Positions 1-4,381 of a stretch of DNA of 6,434 nucleotides are shown in pieces (the first letter of the stretch is position 1; every line of letters begins with the position of its first letter). The DNA lies in contig CAZKZS010000295.1 of NCBI GenBank assembly GCA_964557285.1, positions 1 to 6,434 on the forward strand. The letters run 5' to 3'. The position numbers and the translations under genes are program-made. The DNA is from SB15 sp964557285. GTDB taxonomy: Bacteria > Chloroflexota > Anaerolineae > Aggregatilineales > J027. The notes beneath the pieces were generated by a model. It saw only the letters and a program-made list of their open reading frames with translations. It was not told the origin of the DNA and made no database searches.

Positions 1-124
1 CATCGGCAACCTGATGAAAATGACGGGCAGCTTTGACCATCGCGTGACGGATGGGGCAGAGGGCGCTCAGTTTATGAAGTACCTCAAGGAACTGATGGAA
101 GACCCCATGCGGCTTCTGGTTTAG
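1..124 (+). CDS. 2-oxoacid dehydrogenase E2 (dihydrolipoamide acyltransferase), C-terminal fragment
   Basis: Only the last 40 residues are present; the gene enters from the left edge. They contain SFDHRVTDG followed by an amphipathic helix (AQFMKYLKELMEDP) and a short hydrophobic end (MRLLV). This is the typical end of the catalytic domain of E2 acyltransferases of the pyruvate, 2-oxoglutarate or branched-chain dehydrogenase complexes. In that family the HxxxDG motif supplies the catalytic His and Asp that move the acyl group from the lipoyl arm to CoA in the cytoplasmic complex; both residues are seen here. The fragment cannot tell which substrate class it serves, because the lipoyl and E1/E3-binding domains lie outside the window. 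The frame ends at TAG 122-124, and a possible small ORF starts 3 bases later. Confidence 0.9.
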   Translation, partial: IGNLMKMTGSFDHRVTDGAEGAQFMKYLKELMEDPMRLLV

Positions 125-127
125 GCC

Positions 128-259
128 ATGAAAAAACACCGGATTTTCGTAGGGACACGGCACGCCGTGTCCCTACTGGAAAAATCACAGGATACGCTGA
201 GTCAGTGGGCAGCAGAAGCCCTGACCGAACACCGTGCAGGAAAAACCATCCCTGTTTAG
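128..259 (+). CDS. possible 43-aa ORF with a repeat-encoded segment; unknown or remnant
   Basis: An open frame runs from ATG 128 to TAG 257 just after the E2 stop. It encodes MKKHRIF, then VGTRHAVSL, which is the in-frame translation of the hairpin repeat at 149-176. It continues with a helical, coding-like stretch (LEKSQDTLSQWAAEALTEHR, then AGKTIPV). The last residues and the stop fall inside a second repeat that begins at base 250. The AALTEHRAGKT style recalls C-terminal ends of small antitoxin-like proteins, but I cannot assign a family. There is no strong Shine-Dalgarno; AGG from the overlapping GTTTAGGCC lies very close to the ATG, so only coupled translation from E2 would be plausible. 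It may equally be a gene remnant interrupted by repeats. Low confidence as a functional gene. Confidence 0.35.
   Translation: MKKHRIFVGTRHAVSLLEKSQDTLSQWAAEALTEHRAGKTIPV
149..176. repeat. perfect inverted repeat, GTAGGG...CCCTAC family
   Basis: Two perfectly complementary 13-base arms, GTAGGGACACGGC and GCCGTGTCCCTAC, are separated by only 2 bases (AC). It shares the GTAGGG/CCCTAC ends with the other hairpin repeats in the window but has a different core. It lies just downstream of the E2 stop. No U-tract follows on either strand, so it is not a canonical intrinsic terminator, although the hairpin could stabilise mRNA 3' ends. It is read in frame by the small ORF at 128-259. Confidence 0.8.
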
Positions 260-283
260 GACGGGAATCGTCCCCGCCCCTAC
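250..283 (-). repeat. interspersed hairpin repeat (GGGCGGG-GACGATT-CCCGTCC type)
   Basis: On the minus strand it reads GTAG, then stem GGGCGGG, loop GACGATT, stem CCCGTCC, then TAAACAGGG. The 7-bp stem has one G-U pair. The copy at 2650-2677 has the same stem and loop plan (GGGTGGG-GACGATA-CCCGCCC), and the left half of 2736-2784 has it with an enlarged loop. It sits between two converging frames and gives a stop codon to each: TAG 257-259 on the plus strand and TAG 282-280 on the minus strand. Confidence 0.75.
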
Positions 284-537
284 GTATTACAGTCGCAGCC
301 GTCGCCGCAGTCACAACCATCCCCTACCGAACAGGCATCCGTATCACAGCCGGGCGTGCAGTCAAACGGTGTGTCTTCCGCACATTCCACCATATCACAC
401 ATATCTTCACAGTCGCAGCACTCTATCGCGCTGGCATCAAAATAACATGGCATCCCCAGGCAGGCCGGTATCGGTGCGGGTGGCTGCGCCTTCAGTGGGT
501 TTGGGTTTACGTTTTCGCTTCCTTTTTTCGCCGCCAA
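280..537 (-). pseudogene. out-of-frame Cys-rich C-terminal tail of the DUF5685-like protein
   Basis: This open frame overlaps and continues past the end of the DUF5685-like gene in the +1 frame. Its last ~60 residues hold 14 cysteines in acidic Cys pairs and clusters (for example IECCDCEDMCDMVEC and GDGCDCGDGCDCNT), suggesting metal binding. As I recall the family, actinobacterial DUF5685 proteins end with a hydrophobic segment, a basic linker and a Cys-rich tail. The upstream gene has the first two (AALFIVPAGMV, then EKRKRKRKPKP) but stops before any tail, while this frame supplies the tail. A one-base change would join them, for instance in the C4 run at 454-457 or the T6 run at 523-528. 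A separate gene is less likely: the only start for the full frame is TTG at 537 without a Shine-Dalgarno, although an ATG at 453 could give a 57-aa protein. The TAG stop comes from the adjacent repeat. Confidence 0.6.
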
Positions 538-1534
538 TCACCGGTTCAAAATCGCCAATGTTGGCCGTAACCATGCCCGCCGGAACGATAAACAGGGCGG
601 CTTTTATCACATCTGCCAGTGACCAGCGCCTAAACTCCATCGGGGCAGCCAGCCGTTCCTGAAGCTCCTCAATCACTTCATCAATCGGGTGCAGCAGCAG
701 ATGTTCCAGCGAGTCGCGGTAGCGCACCGTTTGCACCTGCGGCCAGTGAGTTTGAATTTCGGCGCGGATGGTTTCAAATCGGGTCAGCAGCCAGCGTAAT
801 CCTTCCGAAGTAAGACCAAAACTCCCCCTCTCCTCCAGTGGGAGAGGGGGCAGGGGGGTGAGGGCTGTAAATTTTCTTAACGGATTAAACCGCCCTTTGC
901 GAATATCATCGGGATAATCACGGTAGGCATCCAGCAGATACAGGTATGCGCCGTAACTTGCGCCGATGGCTGCCAGCGCCGATTCATTCTCCGGTTTTTG
1001 GGCTAAACGGGCGGTCATGACAAACAGACTCGCGCTGGTCATGGCGGTAGGGGCGGCAGGGTCAGATTCGGAATCCGCTTCTGCCTGAGCCTGATGTTCG
1101 GTCAGGCGGGCAAAAGTGGCCGCATCAAAGCCAAGATTTTCCAGGGTGCGAACGGCGGTCTGATGGGCTGTTCCGATGAGCAGGCGGCTGGCCTGTGCCA
1201 GCACATCCCATCCCCGGCTGTCCTGTACATCATCCAGCACACTGACTCGCGCCAGTTCTACCGCCGCCGCCGCCGCAAACCTGCTGCCTTCATCCTGGTT
1301 GGCTGATACAAAGTGGGCTGGATTCAAGGGGCAGCGCCGCTTTACGGTCTGAAGATGGGTTTCACGTTGGGCGCTGGTCAGCAGGCTCAGCAAAATCATT
1401 TCATGGCTGGTCAGCAGACGCGACAGCAGCCCGTAACTATCTCCCAGCGCATGGCATAACCCGCACATGTGGGTTTTATAAACCTGTTTTTCCTGAACAA
1501 GCTGTGCCGCAAACCGATGTTGTTTTGTAAGCAT
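437..1534 (-). CDS. DUF5685-like family protein, function unknown
   Basis: The protein is 365 residues. It matches the DUF5685 pattern as I know it: an N-terminal CGLCHALG motif (C24, C27), a further Cys in RRCPLNP (C68), an EGSRFAAAAAVELA helix, and YLLDAYRDYPDDIRKGRFNPL in the second half. The fold is mostly helical and resembles a helical-bundle enzyme or metal-binding scaffold, but no activity is established. Near the end come a short hydrophobic stretch (AALFIVPAGMV) and a strongly basic linker (EKRKRKRKPKP); the frame then stops at TGA 437-439, apparently early (see the Cys-rich tail entry). An interspersed repeat encodes about residues 225-239. The ATG at 1534 follows an AGGA Shine-Dalgarno that overlaps the stop of the upstream TPR gene, so the two are probably translationally coupled. 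Confidence 0.8.
   Translation of the reverse strand: MLTKQHRFAAQLVQEKQVYKTHMCGLCHALGDSYGLLSRLLTSHEMILLSLLTSAQRETHLQTVKRRCPLNPAHFVSANQDEGSRFAAAAAVELARVSVLDDVQDSRGWDVLAQASRLLIGTAHQTAVRTLENLGFDAATFARLTEHQAQAEADSESDPAAPTAMTSASLFVMTARLAQKPENESALAAIGASYGAYLYLLDAYRDYPDDIRKGRFNPLRKFTALTPLPPLPLEERGSFGLTSEGLRWLLTRFETIRAEIQTHWPQVQTVRYRDSLEHLLLHPIDEVIEELQERLAAPMEFRRWSLADVIKAALFIVPAGMVTANIGDFEPVIGGEKRKRKRKPKPTEGAATRTDTGLPGDAMLF
821..864 (-). repeat. CCCTCACCCC...GGGAGAGGGG interspersed repeat inside a coding sequence
   Basis: The plus strand has 10-base perfect arms CCCCCTCTCC (824-833) and GGAGAGGGGG (841-850) around a 7-base loop, followed by CAGGGGGGTGAGGG. Read on the minus strand it gives the in-frame peptide ALTPLPPLPLEERGS within the DUF5685-like protein, just after the conserved RKGRFNPL segment. 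A shorter relative without the closing arm is at 2680-2701. Such low-complexity peptides are commonly encoded by this class of bacterial interspersed repeat. Confidence 0.8.
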
Positions 1535-1543
1535 AGATTTTTT

Positions 1544-1548
1544 TCCTA
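1544..1548 (-). promoter_or_regulatory. Shine-Dalgarno overlapping the upstream stop codon
   Basis: On the minus strand the sequence TTTAGGAAAA joins the TAG stop of the TPR gene (1548-1546) to the AGGA Shine-Dalgarno (1547-1544) of the DUF5685-like gene, 9 bases before its ATG. This arrangement suggests termination-reinitiation coupling and supports a single two-gene operon. Confidence 0.7.
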
Positions 1549-2592
1549 AACGGGCAGCAATTCCTCAAGTGCCTGACGGGAAAGCTGAGCATAGGCGCTG
1601 TGCGGTGCGATTTCTACCGCCGTTTCAAAATGAATCTGCGCTTCTTTATAGCTGCCCTCAAGCAGTTTCACACGCCCCGCCCGATAGTATACACCCGCAT
1701 AACCGGGGGCAAAATTCGGATCACTTTCTTTAAAAGCAGCTTGCAGGGTTTTTTCGGCTTTCGTGAACTGCCCCATCAGAGCCAGCGCCCACGCCTGATT
1801 ACCCAGAATATGCCCCCACATCTGACGGTCAACCTGGCTGCCGAGCAGCGATTCTTTTTTGGCCTGATACGCCATTTGTGCCAGCCGCAGTGCTTCCTCC
1901 GGCCAGATTCCCTGATACAGGTAGACTTCTGCCAGATTGCTGTACACAGTTTCAATTTCTCCGGTCGTCAGTTGATGGACTTCCAGCGCGGTATGCAGCA
2001 CGGCTTCCGCTTCTTCATATCGCTTCTGGCGGGTCATAATCCATGCCAGGTTTGCCAGGCTGATAACCGGACTTTCCAGCGTGGTGATTTCTCCCGCCAG
2101 CGCTTCCAGATACAGGTGTTCCGCTTTGTCGTAGTGTCCGGCGAACAGGAGAATACTGGCCTGCTGATAAAGCATCGAACCGACACTAAAAAAATTCAGC
2201 CTTCTGGCAATCCGCACCGCTTCGCTGTAATCGCCTCTATCACAGGCTTCCTGAACGCGCCGCCAGATAGAAAATGTGATCAGGATGGGCAGGAGCATAA
2301 CCACTGCCCCAAACGACATAAAAATAAGCACAAATAGCTGGAGAAGCCCATTAAAGGAAGCAGTGGGTTTATCCAGCCCCATCAGCCCTACACCCAGAAT
2401 GAGGAACAGAATACCAATTCCCGCAAAACGCAAATTAGAAGGTGCGGATTCTGGTTTGACAGGCGGAAGGTGAGGGATGACGCTGCTCATCAACTTGCGA
2501 ATTTCCCGGCTGTGCGAATGTCGGCGCGGGCGCAGCATCATAAATAAAACAATAAACCCCATTCCTGCCCCAATCAGTAGTGCGGCAACCAT
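1546..2592 (-). CDS. membrane-anchored tetratricopeptide-repeat protein
   Basis: With ATG at 2592 the protein is 348 residues. The first helix is transmembrane (MVAALLIGAGMGFIVLFMML) followed by a basic stretch (RPRRHSHSR). Two more membrane segments follow at about residues 54-73 (FAGIGILFLILGVGLMGL) and 83-108 (LLQLFVLIFMSFGAVVMLLP). The rest is a helical array with TPR spacing and residues: RGDYSEAVRIAR, AGHYDKAEHLYLEAL, QKRYEEAEAVLHTAL, MGQFTKAEKTLQAA and EGSYKEAQIHFETAVEIAP. TPR arrays bind proteins or peptides; the partner is unknown, though the coupled DUF5685-like protein is an obvious candidate. The basic loop suggests that the N-terminus faces outward and the TPRs lie in the cytoplasm, but topology is inferred. 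An ATG at 2646 would extend the frame by 18 residues, but it lies in the -35 box of a good promoter. ATG 2592 has an AAAGGA Shine-Dalgarno 6 bases upstream. Confidence 0.8.
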   Translation of the reverse strand: MVAALLIGAGMGFIVLFMMLRPRRHSHSREIRKLMSSVIPHLPPVKPESAPSNLRFAGIGILFLILGVGLMGLDKPTASFNGLLQLFVLIFMSFGAVVMLLPILITFSIWRRVQEACDRGDYSEAVRIARRLNFFSVGSMLYQQASILLFAGHYDKAEHLYLEALAGEITTLESPVISLANLAWIMTRQKRYEEAEAVLHTALEVHQLTTGEIETVYSNLAEVYLYQGIWPEEALRLAQMAYQAKKESLLGSQVDRQMWGHILGNQAWALALMGQFTKAEKTLQAAFKESDPNFAPGYAGVYYRAGRVKLLEGSYKEAQIHFETAVEIAPHSAYAQLSRQALEELLPV

Positions 2593-2598
2593 ATCCCA

Positions 2599-2604
2599 TC
2601 CTTT
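2599..2604 (-). promoter_or_regulatory. Shine-Dalgarno deciding the TPR gene start
   Basis: AAAGGA on the minus strand lies 6 bases before ATG 2592. This favours that ATG over the in-frame ATG at 2646, which overlaps the promoter. Confidence 0.65.
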
Positions 2605-2617
2605 GAGTCCACGTTTT

Positions 2618-2646
2618 GTTATATCCCCAATTGGGCCGGATGGCAA
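2618..2646 (-). promoter_or_regulatory. sigma70-type promoter of the TPR-DUF5685 operon
   Basis: On the minus strand, -35 TTGCCA (2646-2641) and -10 TATAAC (2623-2618) are separated by exactly 17 bases; each box matches the consensus at 5 of 6 positions. The predicted transcript would start around 2611, leaving a leader of about 20 bases before ATG 2592 with its Shine-Dalgarno. The spacer contains the perfect 10-base palindrome CCCAATTGGG (2626-2635), a possible repressor site. The promoter abuts the repeat island that begins at 2650. Confidence 0.65.
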
Positions 2647-2649
2647 AAA

Positions 2650-2677
2650 TAGGGGTGGGGACGATACCCGCCCTGTT
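2650..2677 (+). repeat. interspersed hairpin repeat (GGGTGGG-GACGATA-CCCGCCC type)
   Basis: TAG is followed by stem GGGTGGG, loop GACGATA and stem CCCGCCC. It is related to the copy at 250-283 (on the minus strand there), with the single G-U pair at a different stem position. That pattern fits conservation of the hairpin rather than of the exact bases. Confidence 0.7.
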
Positions 2678-2679
2678 CA

Positions 2680-2701
2680 CCCTCACCCCAAGCCCCTCTC
2701 C
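2680..2701 (+). repeat. CCCTCACCCC-type repeat, partial copy
   Basis: CCCTCACCCC then AAGCCCCTCTCC matches the minus-strand beginning of the repeat inside the DUF5685-like gene (821-864). Here the closing GGAGAGGGG arm is replaced by unrelated sequence (GACTTTCGGTTCAAGGGCGG). Confidence 0.6.
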
Positions 2702-2735
2702 GACTTTCGGTTCAAGGGCGGACAGGAAGATGAAT

Positions 2736-2784
2736 GTAGGGGCGGGGACAAGGGCGGTACGCCCGATACCCGCCCGAAACAGGG
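2736..2784 (+). repeat. hairpin repeat with a second hairpin inserted in its loop
   Basis: GTAG, stem GGGCGGG, loop, stem CCCGCCC, then GAAACAGGG. The loop reads GAC, then AAGGGCGGTACGCCC, then GATA. The copy at 2650-2677 has GAC directly joined to GATA. The extra 15 bases themselves form a small hairpin (GGGCG-GTA-CGCCC). The nested structure lies downstream of the serpin gene in serpin orientation. Confidence 0.7.
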
Positions 2785-2823
2785 CAGGCATCGCTCACTT
2801 CGTTCGCTTGTTCCTGCCCCTAC
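2781..2823 (-). repeat. 43-base repeat, copy 1 (GGGCAGG...CCTGCCC hairpin)
   Basis: It matches 4208-4250 at 40 of 43 bases; the three differences are adjacent, in the loop. Arms GGGCAGG (2782-2788) and CCTGCCC (2813-2819) enclose a 24-base loop. It ends in CCTGCCCCTAC, so 2736-2823 as a whole starts with GTAGGGGCGGG and ends with its near-complement. It sits 27 bases after the serpin stop codon on the serpin transcript. Confidence 0.8.
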
Positions 2824-2850
2824 TGATGACCGTCTACCGACAACTATCTT

Positions 2851-4098
2851 CTACCCCGCCGGATTCAGCACACGCCCCAGGAACAAAATGCTGCCGGTTA
2901 CGCGGTCATAAATTGCATAGATAAACGGACGGTCAGCCCGAAATTCAACGGTTTCTTCGGGCATGGGCATGGCTGTTGTTTCCATGATGACCACTGTCGC
3001 CGCCGCCGCTTCCGTGCCGCTTTCATCCACTTTGATAAACGCCTTATGCAGCACATCGCTGATAAAGAGTTTTTCATCCGTTAAATCGGCCATACCGGAA
3101 AAATCCGCACTGGTGGGGTCAAAAGCAGCAGGCATCCCCATGTTAATCAGGGTATCCGCCAGGCTGAGACTAAATTCTGTTTCAAAGCGTGGCATGGTGA
3201 GCTGCACATTCGGACCATACATCATACTGGTGATGGCCGTATTAAAAATTTCCTGTGAGAACTGCTGCTCGAAAGCTTCAAAATTTCCCGCGTCCGGCAG
3301 GAAAATCAGCATTGCCATATCGCCGCCAAAATACGGAAGTTCCGCCACCTGATAACCTTCGCCCGCGAAGTAGCCAAAATCTTCTTCCTGAGACATCATC
3401 GGGACGGTGACGGTAGACCCATCCAGCAGATTAAACACATCATCCTGGGTATTGGATTCTTCAAACGCTTCCAGCCACGACGCCTTAAAATAAATTGCAT
3501 TTGCCAGCACCAGACGAGTCATGGCATTAAAGGCATTTTGCGGCACAATATTTTGAATCCGGTTTTCGGTCTGGTCAGCCACCCACTGATTCACCTGCTG
3601 ACGTGCGCCTTCCGTGTCGGTGTCAAAATCCACCTGCTGCAAGCCCGCTTCATAATTCGCGCTCATCAACTCCAGATAATCCTGACGGAAGGGGAATCCC
3701 TGCTGCCCCCACAGCGAATTGGCAATGTTCAATTGCAAACGCTGGCCTTCGGATTCGGAATTGATGGGGGTGTCAGCGCGGGTATTAAAATCCTGGGTCA
3801 GAACGCCAAAGGTCGGGTGAAGCGACTCCTGTGGCAGCGTAAAATGCAGCACCCCCGCCATCTGTGACTCGGTTTCGCCGCGTGCGCCGCCGTAGGTCAT
3901 CGCCAGCGCCTGCGACACGCTAAAGGGTGAAAAAATTAAATTACCGTCCTTCTCCCGCACCGCCTGATACAAATCAAAGGCAAAAGCGTTGTTTCCTTCG
4001 ACCAGCGCGGGCTGCGAGTCCGTTTCCTGAGCATTGACCACCAGCCCGGTTAAGACGAGGACTCCTAAAACAAGGAGCGTTTTTTTCCACAAATTCAC
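2851..4098 (-). CDS. secreted serpin-family serine protease inhibitor
   Basis: The protein is 415 residues, a normal serpin length plus a signal peptide. Residues 1-23 have a KK start, a long hydrophobic core and a VNA|QE cleavage site; there is no lipobox Cys. The serpin core shows NLIFSPFSV (53-61), a QWVADQTENRIQNIV-type segment (171-185), NAIYFKASW (200-208) and the C-terminal signature FRADRPFIYAI (386-396). The reactive-centre loop hinge is intact: E359, G361, T362 and the small residues 363-368 (EAAAAT), the pattern of inhibitory serpins that trap proteases by loop insertion. Counting 17 residues from the hinge Glu places P1-P1' near T375-A376, which suggests a target with a small-residue preference, but this is approximate. 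The GTG start at 4098 is preceded 6 bases upstream by AAGGAG. It is transcribed divergently from clpB and is probably monocistronic. Confidence 0.93.
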   Translation of the reverse strand: MNLWKKTLLVLGVLVLTGLVVNAQETDSQPALVEGNNAFAFDLYQAVREKDGNLIFSPFSVSQALAMTYGGARGETESQMAGVLHFTLPQESLHPTFGVLTQDFNTRADTPINSESEGQRLQLNIANSLWGQQGFPFRQDYLELMSANYEAGLQQVDFDTDTEGARQQVNQWVADQTENRIQNIVPQNAFNAMTRLVLANAIYFKASWLEAFEESNTQDDVFNLLDGSTVTVPMMSQEEDFGYFAGEGYQVAELPYFGGDMAMLIFLPDAGNFEAFEQQFSQEIFNTAITSMMYGPNVQLTMPRFETEFSLSLADTLINMGMPAAFDPTSADFSGMADLTDEKLFISDVLHKAFIKVDESGTEAAAATVVIMETTAMPMPEETVEFRADRPFIYAIYDRVTGSILFLGRVLNPAG

Positions 4099-4104
4099 TG
4101 CTCT

Positions 4105-4110
4105 CTCCTT
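4105..4110 (-). promoter_or_regulatory. strong Shine-Dalgarno supporting the serpin GTG start
   Basis: AAGGAG on the minus strand, 6 bases before GTG 4098-4096. It fixes the rare start codon, and the resulting N-terminus is a complete signal peptide. Confidence 0.8.
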
Positions 4111-4127
4111 TCATTCCATTACGCTAA

Positions 4128-4139
4128 TAAAACGTTTTA
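4128..4139. promoter_or_regulatory. perfect 12-base palindrome upstream of serpin, candidate operator
   Basis: TAAAACGTTTTA is a perfect palindrome ending 30 bases before the serpin start codon. A central CG with A/T flanks resembles LacI-family operators, but no regulator is visible and no clear -35/-10 pair for serpin was found around it. Confidence 0.35.
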
Positions 4140-4207
4140 CCGGAAACAAAAGTTCCTGATTTCATTACCTGGATCGCCAGTCGCGCCACTCCTCACCCCC
4201 TACGGAA

Positions 4208-4250
4208 AGGGCAGGCATCGCTCACGGTGTTCGCTTGTTCCTGCCCCTAC
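4208..4250 (-). repeat. 43-base repeat, copy 2
   Basis: Second copy of 2781-2823 (40 of 43 identical), with arms GGGCAGG (4209-4215) and CCTGCCC (4240-4246). It lies in the divergent region between the serpin and clpB starts, about 110 bases from serpin and 130 from clpB. It is preceded by CCTCACCCCCTACGG, which joins pieces of both repeat types. The rest of 4099-4381 holds the regulatory candidates listed separately and no gene. Confidence 0.8.
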
Positions 4251-4289
4251 TTTCCGCCCTCAACCACTGTATGGGGATAGGCTATCAAG

Positions 4290-4310
4290 GTTGATTTAAT
4301 TCTAATCATT
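4290..4310 (+). promoter_or_regulatory. degenerate HAIR-like inverted repeat upstream of clpB
   Basis: GTTGATT-N7-AATCATT keeps the geometry of the HspR-binding HAIR element (CTTGAGT-N7-ACTCAAG), with a 5-base perfect core TGATT/AATCA. Only 9 of 14 arm bases match the HAIR consensus. It lies just upstream of the putative -35 box. HspR controls clpB in several lineages; here this is a weak inference. Confidence 0.2.
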
Positions 4311-4314
4311 TTTT

Positions 4315-4344
4315 GAGACAAATTTTATACGGACAACCTACAAT
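4315..4344 (+). promoter_or_regulatory. putative clpB promoter
   Basis: -10 TACAAT (4339-4344) has an 18-base spacer from GAGACA (4315-4320). The -10 box is good (5 of 6) and the -35 box weak (4 of 6). Transcription would begin near 4351, about 30 bases before the ATG. No CIRCE element is present. Confidence 0.4.
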
Positions 4345-4381
4345 AAAAAAATGGAATAGTTGAGGGGGAAGGTTATAGACT

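Noticed and set aside
149..176. Intrinsic terminator after the E2 gene
   Set aside because: The hairpin is strong but no run of T follows it on either strand. It is better described as a member of the repeat family.
1600..2337. Long plus-strand open frame of 245 codons
   Set aside because: It is antisense to the TPR gene, has no recognisable domain and an implausible composition. The minus-strand frame has clear TPR residues, a promoter and a Shine-Dalgarno.
2650..2823. CRISPR array
   Set aside because: The repeats are of different types and lengths, lack regular spacers and form hairpin families; no cas gene is nearby.
2435..2924. Several open frames across the serpin-TPR intergenic region
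   Set aside because: They are made mostly of repeat sequence and parts of neighbouring genes read in other frames, with no start signals or coherent protein.
4260..4381. CIRCE element (HrcA site) before clpB
   Set aside because: No TTAGCACTC-N9-GAGTGCTAA or close variant is present; only a weak HAIR-like repeat was found.
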